A stretch of 15,864 bases of DNA, taken from the NCBI GenBank assembly GCA_035707825.1, contig DASSTR010000004.1, forward strand, positions 1-15,864, in the 5' to 3' direction. The translations under genes and the position numbers were made by a program. This document shows, piece by piece, positions 5,474-13,016 of the stretch. Source of the DNA: VRUE01 sp035707825. GTDB taxonomy: Bacteria > Actinomycetota > Thermoleophilia > Solirubrobacterales > 70-9. Within the stretch, counting starts at the first letter, position 1; each line of letters starts with the position of its first letter. The notes below the pieces were generated by a model. The model was not told where the DNA came from. It worked only from the letters and a program-made list of their open reading frames with translations, and made no database searches.

Positions 5474-8287
5474 GTGAGCAGTCTCGACTCCTTCGGCGCT
5501 CGTTCGACCCTCGAGGTGGGGGGGCGCTCCTACGAGGTGTTCAGACTCGATGCGCTGCAGAGCCGCTTCGACGTCGCCCGGCTGCCCTACTCGCTGAAGG
5601 TCCTGCTGGAGAACGTGCTGCGGCTCGAGGACGGCCGCTCCGCCACGGCCGAGGACATCGAGGCGATCGCGGCCTGGGACGCAGCGGCGGAGCCCAGCGT
5701 CGAGATTCCCTTCCAGCCGGCGCGGGTGCTGATGCAGGACTTCACCGGCGTTCCCGCGGTTGTCGACCTTGCCGCGATGCGCGACGCGATGGGGGAGATC
5801 GGCGGCGATCCACAGAAGATCAATCCGCTCGTCGACGTCGACCTCGTGATCGACCACTCGGTGCAGGTGGACGCCTTCGGCAACGAGCGCGCCTTCGCCG
5901 TCAACGCCGAGCACGACTTCGAGCGCAACCGGGAGCGCTACTCGTTCCTCAAGTGGGGCAAGGAGGCCTTCGACAACTTCAGCGTCGTCCCACCCGCCAC
6001 CGGCATCTGCCACCAGGTCAACCTCGAGCACATCGCCCAGGTCGTCTACAGCCGCGAGCGCGACGGCGTCCTGCAGGCGTATCCGGACACCCTGGTCGGC
6101 ACCGACTCACACACGACGATGGTCAACGGCCTCGGCGTCCTCGGCTGGGGCGTGGGAGGGATCGAGGCCGAGGCCGCGATGCTCGGCCAGCCGGTCTCGA
6201 TGCTGCTGCCGCAGGTGGTCGGGTTCAAGCTCGGCGGCAGGCTGCCCGAGGGCTCGACCGCCACCGACCTGGTGCTGACGGTGACCGAGATGCTGCGCGA
6301 GCACGGCGTGGTCTCCAAATTCGTCGAGTTCTTCGGCCCCGGCCTGGCGACACTCGGCCTGGCCGACCGGGCGACGATCGGCAACATGTCGCCGGAGTTC
6401 GGATCGACCTGCGCGATCTTTCCCGTCGATGCCGAGACGCTGAACTACCTGGAGCTGACCGGCCGGCCGACCGAGACGATCGAGCTGGTCGACGCCTATG
6501 CCCGGGCGCAGGGGATGTTCCATGACGCCGAGTCCGAAGACCCCGTCTTCAGCGCCACCCTGGAGCTCGACCTGGGTGAGGTCGAGCCGAGCATCGCCGG
6601 CCCCAAGCGCCCCCAGGACAGGGTCCCGCTGAGCGAGGCGAAGCAGGCGTTCCTCGGCGCTCTGGAGGAACTCTCGCCCGACGCCGTCGAGCTGGCTCGC
6701 GACCCGGTCGACGAGGCCGGTATCGAGTCCTTCCCCGCCTCCGACCCGCCGGCCGAGGACCACGACGAGGAGCAGAGCCGCCCGCATCCGCACCGGGTGG
6801 GCGGGGCGCCGGCCACGCTCGTCAACCACCGCGGCGACGAGGTCGCCGTCACCCTCGAGGACGGGACGAGCTTCGAGCTCGACAACGGCCACGTCGTGAT
6901 CGCCGCGATCACCAGCTGCACCAACACCTCCAACCCGTCGGTGATGATCGGGGCGGGGCTGCTGGCTCGCAACGCCGTGCAGCGCGGCCTCACCCGCAAG
7001 CCATGGGTGAAGACCTCGCTGGCGCCCGGCTCGACCGTGGTCACCGAGTACCTGCAGAAGGCCGGTCTGACCGAGTACCTCGACCGCCTTCAGTTCAACC
7101 TCGTCGGCTATGGGTGCACGACCTGCATCGGCAACTCGGGGCCGCTGGCGCCCGAGATCTCCGCCGCGGTCCAGGAGCACGACCTGGCCGTCTGCGCGGT
7201 GCTCTCCGGGAATCGCAACTTCGAGGGCCGCATCAACCAGGACGTGAAGGCCAACTACCTCGCCAGCCCGCCGCTCGTCGTCGCCTACGCGCTCGCGGGC
7301 CGCATGGACATCGACCTGACCGGCGAGCCCCTCGGCCAGGGCTCGGACGGCGAGCCGGTCTACCTGCGCGACGTCTGGCCGGACCCCGACGAGGTGAAGG
7401 ACCTGGTCGGGCGCTCGATCGCCTCGGAGATGTTCACCCGCAACTACGGCGCCGTCTTCGAGGGCGACGAGACCTGGAACGCGGTCGAGGTGCCGGAGGG
7501 CGATCGCTACGACTGGCCCGACTCGACCTACGTCAGGCGCCCCTCCTTCTTCGAGGGGATGCCAGCCGAGGCGCCCGGAGTCGAGCCGATCGAAGGGGCG
7601 CGGGTGCTCGCGGTCCTCGGCGACTCGATCACCACCGACCACATCTCACCGGCCGGGGCGATCAAAAAAGACAGCCCGGCGGGACGCTGGTTGATGGAGC
7701 AGGGCGTCGAGCCGCGAGACTTCAACTCCTACGGCTCGCGGCGGGGCAACCACGAGGTGATGATCCGCGGCACCTTCGCCAACATCCGCCTGCAGAACCT
7801 GCTCGTTGAGCGCCGCGGGGGCTACACCCGCCACTTTCCCGACGGCGATGCCGAGGTGCCGATCTTCGATGCGGCGTCCACCTACGCCTCAGAAGGGGTC
7901 CCGCTGGTCGTTCTGGCCGGCAAGGAGTACGGGTCGGGGTCCTCGCGGGATTGGGCGGCCAAGGGGACGAAGCTGCTCGGGGTGCGCGCCGTTATCGCGG
8001 AGAGCTTCGAGCGCATCCACCGCTCCAATCTGATCGGGATGGGGGTGCTGCCGCTTCAATTCGCGGCCGGCGAGAGCGTCGAGTCGCTCGGGCTCGGCGG
8101 CGAAGAGACCATCGACATCGGCGACCTGCGCGACGGCGAGGCCAGATCGGTCACCGTGACGGCGCGCCGCGACGGCGCCGACCCGATCGAGTTCGAGGCC
8201 ACCGTCCGTCTCGACACCCCAAACGAGGTCTCCTACTTCCTCAACGGCGGGATCCTGCAGACGGTGTTGCGGAACCTGCGCGGCTGA
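5474..8287 (+). CDS. acnA: Aconitate hydratase A (aconitase)
   Basis: Interconverts citrate and isocitrate in the TCA cycle; a cytosolic [4Fe-4S] enzyme of 937 residues, a usual length for AcnA/IRP-type aconitases. The N-terminus MSSLDSFGARSTLEVGG is typical. Visible family motifs include VPAVVDLAAMRDAMG, DLVIDHSVQVD and GTDSHTTMVNGLGVLGWGVGGIEAE. The cluster cysteines are Cys482 (SCTNTSNPSVM), Cys548 and Cys551 (GYGCTTCIGNSGPLAPE). Also present are GDSITTDHISPAG near 717 and the swivel-domain KEYGSGSSRDWAAKG near 817-831, which holds catalytic Ser and Arg. A hydrophilic, Asp/Glu/His-rich insert lies around residues 410-445. Start: GTG at 5474 with AGGA 7 bases upstream; an ATG-TGA pair overlaps it out of frame. 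A hairpin-rich leader precedes the gene. Confidence 0.97.
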   Translation: MSSLDSFGARSTLEVGGRSYEVFRLDALQSRFDVARLPYSLKVLLENVLRLEDGRSATAEDIEAIAAWDAAAEPSVEIPFQPARVLMQDFTGVPAVVDLAAMRDAMGEIGGDPQKINPLVDVDLVIDHSVQVDAFGNERAFAVNAEHDFERNRERYSFLKWGKEAFDNFSVVPPATGICHQVNLEHIAQVVYSRERDGVLQAYPDTLVGTDSHTTMVNGLGVLGWGVGGIEAEAAMLGQPVSMLLPQVVGFKLGGRLPEGSTATDLVLTVTEMLREHGVVSKFVEFFGPGLATLGLADRATIGNMSPEFGSTCAIFPVDAETLNYLELTGRPTETIELVDAYARAQGMFHDAESEDPVFSATLELDLGEVEPSIAGPKRPQDRVPLSEAKQAFLGALEELSPDAVELARDPVDEAGIESFPASDPPAEDHDEEQSRPHPHRVGGAPATLVNHRGDEVAVTLEDGTSFELDNGHVVIAAITSCTNTSNPSVMIGAGLLARNAVQRGLTRKPWVKTSLAPGSTVVTEYLQKAGLTEYLDRLQFNLVGYGCTTCIGNSGPLAPEISAAVQEHDLAVCAVLSGNRNFEGRINQDVKANYLASPPLVVAYALAGRMDIDLTGEPLGQGSDGEPVYLRDVWPDPDEVKDLVGRSIASEMFTRNYGAVFEGDETWNAVEVPEGDRYDWPDSTYVRRPSFFEGMPAEAPGVEPIEGARVLAVLGDSITTDHISPAGAIKKDSPAGRWLMEQGVEPRDFNSYGSRRGNHEVMIRGTFANIRLQNLLVERRGGYTRHFPDGDAEVPIFDAASTYASEGVPLVVLAGKEYGSGSSRDWAAKGTKLLGVRAVIAESFERIHRSNLIGMGVLPLQFAAGESVESLGLGGEETIDIGDLRDGEARSVTVTARRDGADPIEFEATVRLDTPNEVSYFLNGGILQTVLRNLRG

Positions 8288-8349
8288 CCTGCGCGAAGCC
8301 GCGCGAAGGCCGAGCGCACGAGCCAAAACCGGCACGCCGAGCAAGGAGA

Positions 8350-8398
8350 TGCAGCGGGGGCCGCGGGAGGCAGGGGGGTCCGCGCGACCCTCACTGCA
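8350..8398 (+). terminator. Hairpin after acnA, possible terminator
   Basis: TGCAG (8350-8354) pairs with CTGCA (8394-8398). After one mismatch, GGGGG pairs with CCCTC with one G-U, and CGCGG/CCGCG pairs further in. It lies about 60 bases after the acnA stop. There is no T-tract. It fits a high-GC terminator in a convergent gap, but the assignment is weak. Confidence 0.35.
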
Positions 8399-8402
8399 CC
8401 TA

Positions 8403-8470
8403 GCGTCGGTAGCCAGGGAAAGTTGCCGACGCGCTGCTCCCCCAGACGGGACTGCCTGAAGGGAACAGTC
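8403..8470 (+). other. Two further stem-loops in the convergent gap, possible structured RNA
   Basis: GCGTCGGTAGC (8403-8413) pairs over 11 bp with GTTGCCGACGC (8422-8432) around the loop CAGGGAAA. Two of the pairs are G-U, which only work in RNA read from the plus strand. A second stem-loop, GACTG (8450-8454) with CAGTC (8466-8470), encloses CCTGAAGGGAA. I could not match these to a known RNA family. The rest of the 232-base gap between acnA and the DUF3817-like gene holds no recognisable gene. Confidence 0.35.
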
Positions 8471-8519
8471 AACGACTAGCTATACCGCTTCGCCACCCCA
8501 GGGTCAAGGCAGCTTGAGC

Positions 8520-8852
8520 TTATTGCGGGATTCGAGCCTCGGCGACGCCCCAGCCCTTGCGCTCGATCAACTCGATCGCAATCACGCTTCCCAGCGGCCC
8601 GACGGGCGTCAGGGTGGCCGCCAGCAGGGTGTAGGGGGCCTCGCGCTTGCCGCAGGCCACCCAGATCACGATGCAGAGGGCGATGAAGCCGATTCCATGC
8701 GCCCAGCCGAAGATCATCGTCGCCGTGTCCATACCCGGCGCCAGCCAGAAGAAGATCAGCGCCGAGAAGATCGCCAGCTCGATCCAGGAGAGCCGCTTGA
8801 CCCAGGTGAACAGCGGCCCGGGCACGGGCTTGGGCAGGGGGCTTCTGCGCAT
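8520..8852 (-). CDS. DUF3817-like small integral membrane protein
   Basis: A 110-residue membrane protein of unknown function. After a short basic N-terminus (MRRSPLPKPVPGPLFTWVKR) come three hydrophobic segments: about 22-40 (WIELAIFSALIFFWLAPGM), 45-63 with the family-like FGWAHGIGFIALCIVIWVA, and 73-95 (TLLAATLTPVGPLGSVIAIE). The pattern of an alpha-helical pair around a conserved His-Gly is that of DUF3817 proteins. The start ATG at 8852 lies 11 bases after the stop of the upstream fused 2-oxoglutarate dehydrogenase gene, so the two are probably co-transcribed; the Shine-Dalgarno is poor. A functional link to the TCA enzyme is not established. Confidence 0.75.
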   Translation of the reverse strand: MRRSPLPKPVPGPLFTWVKRLSWIELAIFSALIFFWLAPGMDTATMIFGWAHGIGFIALCIVIWVACGKREAPYTLLAATLTPVGPLGSVIAIELIERKGWGVAEARIPQ

Positions 8853-8863
8853 CGTGCCGCCGC

Positions 8864-11800
8864 TCAGGCGCCGACGGTGAGGGCGGTGAGGACGATGCGC
8901 TCCTGCTCGCGGGCGTGCGCCACCGAGTAGCCCTCGCCGGGGCTGGAGCGGGTGGGCCTGCCGACGTAGCCGAGCTCGACCCCCTCGGGCAGGACGTCCG
9001 GTAGGCGGCGCGACATCACCTTCCAGCAGCCCATGTTGCGCGGCTCCTCCTGGACCCAGACGATCTCCTTGAGGTTCGGGTAGGAGGAGATCAGCTCGGT
9101 GAGCTGTTCCTTGGCGAACGGGTAGAGCAGCTCGACCCTGGCGACGGCCACGTCCGTGGCGTCCTCGCGGCGCTCGCTGGCGTCGATGTCGTGGTAGATC
9201 TTTCCCGTGCAGAGGGCGAGGCGCTCGATCTGCTCGCGGCGGTCCCCGGTCCTTGGGTCGTCGAGGATCTGCTGGAAGTGGCCGTCGGTGAGTTCCTGCG
9301 GAGTGGCCGCGGCGCGGTTGAGGCGGAGAACTCCCTTGGGTGTGAAGACGATCAGCGGCCGCGGCTTGCGGATCAGGGCCTGGCGGCGCAGGAGATGGAA
9401 GTACTGGGCCGCCGTGGTGGGGTAGGCGATGCGGATGTTCCCCTCGGCGGCCATTGCCAGGAAGCGCTCGATCCGGGCGCTGGAGTGCTCCGGGCCCGAG
9501 CCCTCGTAGCCATGGGGCAGCAGCAGGGTGAGCCGGCTCGTCTGTCCCCACTTCGCCTCGCCGGAGACGATGAAGGTGTCGATGATCACCTGTCCGGCGT
9601 TGGCGAAGTCACCGTACTGGGCCTCCCAGAGCACCAGCGCACTGGGCGTCGAGGTCGAGTAGCCGTACTCGAAGCCGAGGCAGGAGGTCTCCGAGAGCGG
9701 GCTGTTGTAGAGCTCGAAGGGGGCGCTGGCGTCGTCGAGGTTCTGCATCGGGCAGTACTCGAGGCCGGTCTTCTCGTCATGGAGGACGAGGTGGCGGTGC
9801 GAGAAGGTGCCGCGCTCGGTGTCCTGCCCGGTGAGCCTGATGTGGACGCCGTCGGTGAGCAGCGAGCCGAGGGCGAGCGCCTCGGCGTGCCCGAACTCGA
9901 TCCCGCCGCTCTCCAGGGCATCGATTCGCTTCGAGAGCGGTTTGCGCAGCTTGCGGTGGATCGTGAAGCTCTCCGGGACCTCGATCAGCGCCTCGTTCAG
10001 CTTGCGCAGCTTCTCGATCGGCACCGAGGTCTCGACGGGGGGGCTGGCGCTGCGGTCGAGCTCGCCCGTGGCGTTGGTGGTGACGGTCGGGTCTTCGTAC
10101 TCGCCCAGCTCCATCTTCTTGCGCAGGTCCTTCAGCGCCGTCGACATCTCGTCGTGGCGCTCCTTGGCGTCCCGCTCGACGTCTTCCTCGCTGACCACGC
10201 CCTCGTCGATCAGCTGCTTGGCGTAGACCTCGGAGACCGGTGGATGGGCCTTGATCCTGGCCGCGATCAGGGGCTGGGTGTAGGCGGGCTCGTCGGTCTC
10301 GTTGTGGCCGAAGCGGCGGTAGCCGATCACGTCGATGACGATGTCGCGGCACCAGCGCTCGCGGTAGGCCATCGCCAGCCGGATCGCCGCCGAGCAGGCC
10401 TCGACGTCGTCGGCGTTGACGTGGACGATCGGGATGTTGAAGCCCTTCGCCATGTCGGCCGCGTAGGGGGTCGAGCGGGCGTCTTCGGCATCGGTGGTGA
10501 AGCCGACCTGGTTGTTCTGGATGATGTGGATCGTGCCGCCGGTCGTGTAGCCGCGCAGCGCCTGGAGGTTGAGGGTCTCGGCGACGACCCCCTGGCCGGG
10601 GAAGGCGGCGTCCCCATGCAGGAGGACCGGGACCGCCCGCTTGGTGTCGTGAAGCAGCGTCGCGCCCTCGAAGTCGGACTGCAGGAAGCGGGTGGCGCCG
10701 ACGACGACCGGGTCGACGAACTCGAGGTGGCTGGGGTTCGGGTAAAGGCGGACGGCGATCTTCTCGCCCTCGCTCGTCTCGTAGACCCCCTGGTGGCCGT
10801 AGTGGTACTTGACGTCGCCGGTGCCGCCATGGGGGATCGCGGCGACCGCCTTGACCTGCTCGATCTGCTTGGAGCCCTCGAACTCGGCCAGGATCGACTC
10901 GATCGAGCGGCCCAGGTTGTGGGCGAGGACGCTGAGCCGGCCGCGGTGCGCCATCCCGAAGACGACCTCCTCGGCGCCGCTGCGGTAGGAGAGGGTGACC
11001 AGCTCGTCGAGCATCGGGACGATCGCGTCGAGCCCCTCGATCGTGAAGATCTTCTGCCCCAAATACGCTTTCTCGACGAAGCGCTCGAACTGGAAGACGT
11101 CGATCAGGCGCCTCAGCAGGCGGCGTTTCTCCTCCTCGGTGAGCGGCTGGCGATGGGCGCCGGTCTCGACCATCTCCCGCAGCCACGTGCGCTGCTGGTG
11201 CGAGGAGAGGTGCTCGAACTGGTAGGCGATCGTGCCGCAGTAGGCCTCGCGCATCCGCGGCAGCGCCTCGAGCAGCGTCTCCCCCGGAACCCCGATGCGC
11301 AGGATCGAGGCGGGGATCTTCGCCATCAGCTCCGGGGTCAGGTTGAGGGTCTCGGGCTGGATCGCCGGGTCGCCCTTGGGCTCGCGGCCGAGTGGGTCGA
11401 GCCGGGCGGCGAGGTGTCCGTGGGTCCGGTAGCCCTTGAGCAGCGAAGTCGCGGCCTGCACCGCCTGCAGGAGCTCCTCGTCGGGTTGGGTCCCAACCAT
11501 CGTCTCGGCGGCGGCCCCGGTGCCGAGGGGCGGGGCGGAGGCGGCGGCGGGATGGGCGGCCGTGATCGGCGCCGTGTCGAGGCCGAGGGCGCCCGCGAGG
11601 GCCTCATAGAATTCGTCTTCGCCCTCGAGCAGCTGCTCGATGCGGCGCAGGAAGGCTCCCGACTCGGCCCCCTGGATGACCCGATGGTCGTAGGTGGAGG
11701 TCAGCGTCATCGTTTTGGAGACGCCGAGCTGCCGCAGCCGTTCCGGGGTCGCGTGCGCCCACTCGGCCGGGTAGCTGATCGCGCCGGTGGCGATGATCGC

Positions 11801-12922
11801 GCTCTGGCCCTTCATCAGCCTCGGCACCGAGGCGACGGTGCCGATCCCGCCCGGGTTGGTGAGCGAGATGTTGGTGCCCTGGAAGTCGTCGGCGGTGAGC
11901 TTGTTCTCCCGCGTCTTGGTGATCAGGTCCTCGTAATAGGAGTGGAAGGCGGCGAAGTCGAGCCCGTCGGCCCCCTTGATCACGGGGACCATGAGGCTGT
12001 GCGAGCCGTCCTTTCGCTCGACGTCGACGGCGATGCCGAGGTTGACCGGGCTGCCCTCGATGGCGAACGCTTTGCCGTCGCGCTCCTCGAAGACCCGCGT
12101 CATCACCGGCCACTCGCTCGCCGCCTTGACGATCGCCCAGGCGACGAGATGGGTGAAGGAGACCTTCATGCCGCGCTCTTTGAGGACGCCGTTGAGCGCC
12201 TTGCGCTTGGCGTCCAGGGTGTCGACGGCGACCGTGCGGAAGGAGGTCGCGGTGGGGACCTCGAGGCTCTGGTTCATCGCCTGGGCGAGCATCCCGGCGG
12301 GGCCGCGCAGCGGCTTCGCCTCGCCGGCGGCAGCCGCGGCGCCAGCGCCGCCGCCATTGGCCGCGGCGAGCACGTCTTCCTTGGTCACCTTCGCCCCGGG
12401 GCCCGAGCCCTTCACCGATCCGAGGTCGACCCCGTTCTCGGCCGCCACCCGCCGCGCCACCGGCGTCGCCCGCACATCCCCAGCAGCCACACCGGCAGCG
12501 CCGCCCTGCTGAGAACCCCCGTTGGCGGTGCCGCCGGATGCTCCAGCGGCTCCTTCCGCGGGTGGCGCCGGTGGCGGGGGGGTCGAGGACGAAGACGTCG
12601 CCCGCAGGGCCCCCCCGTCGCCGGTGTCAGGACCCGCGGTAGAGCCGCTTGTGTTTTCGGTGCCGTCGCCCTCGCCGGGTTCCATCTCAGCAAGGGCGGT
12701 GCCCACCGGAACCTCGTCGTCGACCTGGGCGAGCAGCTTCGTGATCACGCCGTCGGTGGGGGCCGGAACCTCGGCATCGACCTTGTCAGTCGAAACCTCG
12801 ACGACGGTGTCGCCCTCGTTGACGAAGTCTCCCTCGGCGACGTGCCACTCGAGCACGATCCCCTCGGTGACCGACTCTCCCATTTCGGGCATCTGAATCT
12901 GCACGGTCGCCGTTTGCGCCAT
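8864..12922 (-). CDS. kgd: Multifunctional 2-oxoglutarate dehydrogenase, lipoyl-PSBD-E2-E1 fusion (Kgd/OdhA type)
   Basis: Oxidative decarboxylation of 2-oxoglutarate towards succinyl-CoA in the TCA cycle. The 1352-residue product has, in order: a lipoyl domain (about 5-81) with lipoyl-lysine Lys47 in VSTDKVDAE; a Pro/Ser/Gly linker; a peripheral-subunit (E3) binding domain (150-188, VRATPVARRVAAENGVDLG); an E2 succinyltransferase core (about 203-460) with catalytic His413 in TYDHRVIQGAESG; and an E1 thiamine-diphosphate dehydrogenase to the end. The E1 motifs include GMAHRGRLSVLAHNLG, HYGHQG, LYPNPSHLEFVDPVV, HGDAAFPGQGVVAETLN, IQNNQVGFTT and FGHNETDEP. Mycobacterial KGD has the same E2-E1 order but lacks the lipoyl and E3-binding domains. 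The frame extends to 13018, but that would overlap the divergent gene; ATG 12922 opens directly on the lipoyl domain (MAQTATVQIQMPEMGES). No E3 gene is in the window. Confidence 0.96.
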   Translation of the reverse strand: MAQTATVQIQMPEMGESVTEGIVLEWHVAEGDFVNEGDTVVEVSTDKVDAEVPAPTDGVITKLLAQVDDEVPVGTALAEMEPGEGDGTENTSGSTAGPDTGDGGALRATSSSSTPPPPAPPAEGAAGASGGTANGGSQQGGAAGVAAGDVRATPVARRVAAENGVDLGSVKGSGPGAKVTKEDVLAAANGGGAGAAAAAGEAKPLRGPAGMLAQAMNQSLEVPTATSFRTVAVDTLDAKRKALNGVLKERGMKVSFTHLVAWAIVKAASEWPVMTRVFEERDGKAFAIEGSPVNLGIAVDVERKDGSHSLMVPVIKGADGLDFAAFHSYYEDLITKTRENKLTADDFQGTNISLTNPGGIGTVASVPRLMKGQSAIIATGAISYPAEWAHATPERLRQLGVSKTMTLTSTYDHRVIQGAESGAFLRRIEQLLEGEDEFYEALAGALGLDTAPITAAHPAAASAPPLGTGAAAETMVGTQPDEELLQAVQAATSLLKGYRTHGHLAARLDPLGREPKGDPAIQPETLNLTPELMAKIPASILRIGVPGETLLEALPRMREAYCGTIAYQFEHLSSHQQRTWLREMVETGAHRQPLTEEEKRRLLRRLIDVFQFERFVEKAYLGQKIFTIEGLDAIVPMLDELVTLSYRSGAEEVVFGMAHRGRLSVLAHNLGRSIESILAEFEGSKQIEQVKAVAAIPHGGTGDVKYHYGHQGVYETSEGEKIAVRLYPNPSHLEFVDPVVVGATRFLQSDFEGATLLHDTKRAVPVLLHGDAAFPGQGVVAETLNLQALRGYTTGGTIHIIQNNQVGFTTDAEDARSTPYAADMAKGFNIPIVHVNADDVEACSAAIRLAMAYRERWCRDIVIDVIGYRRFGHNETDEPAYTQPLIAARIKAHPPVSEVYAKQLIDEGVVSEEDVERDAKERHDEMSTALKDLRKKMELGEYEDPTVTTNATGELDRSASPPVETSVPIEKLRKLNEALIEVPESFTIHRKLRKPLSKRIDALESGGIEFGHAEALALGSLLTDGVHIRLTGQDTERGTFSHRHLVLHDEKTGLEYCPMQNLDDASAPFELYNSPLSETSCLGFEYGYSTSTPSALVLWEAQYGDFANAGQVIIDTFIVSGEAKWGQTSRLTLLLPHGYEGSGPEHSSARIERFLAMAAEGNIRIAYPTTAAQYFHLLRRQALIRKPRPLIVFTPKGVLRLNRAAATPQELTDGHFQQILDDPRTGDRREQIERLALCTGKIYHDIDASERREDATDVAVARVELLYPFAKEQLTELISSYPNLKEIVWVQEEPRNMGCWKVMSRRLPDVLPEGVELGYVGRPTRSSPGEGYSVAHAREQERIVLTALTVGA

Positions 12923-13016
12923 CTCTCGTTTGAGTGTATGAAACAGCCATGAGGATCGATGTCCGCAAGCTGTCCCGGGGGGCTTTTCCCGCCGAAAAGA
13001 GGGAAAGGTACGGGGC
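12923..13016. promoter_or_regulatory. Shared divergent promoter region of kgd and the acyl-CoA reductase gene
   Basis: These 94 bases separate two outward-facing genes and must hold both promoters. For kgd, the minus strand carries a -10-like TACACT shortly before the start, without a convincing -35. For the plus-strand gene, GAGGGAAAGG near 12999-13008 serves as the ribosome site, and CTTTTC/GAAAAG forms a small stem just upstream. No known operator was recognised. Confidence 0.4.

Noticed and set aside
6107..7642. A 511-codon open frame on the minus strand opposite acnA
   Set aside because: Same codon-bias artefact; the plus-strand aconitase motifs are unambiguous.
8440..8475. SRP RNA-like GAAGGGAACAGTC segment
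   Set aside because: It lacks the conserved symmetric loop (CAGG opposite AGCAG) and the GGAA tetraloop context of signal recognition particle RNA.
8403..8500. Cobalamin- or c-di-GMP-like riboswitch suggested by GGTAGCCAGG and AGGGAA
   Set aside because: The other conserved blocks of either class are missing, and the element is followed by a gene pointing towards it, not away from it.
9191..12952. A 1253-codon open frame on the plus strand opposite kgd
   Set aside because: It lies antisense to a clearly functional fusion gene. High GC at third codon positions removes stop codons from this frame, and its translation has low-complexity Arg/Gly/Asp/Val-rich composition with no family motif.
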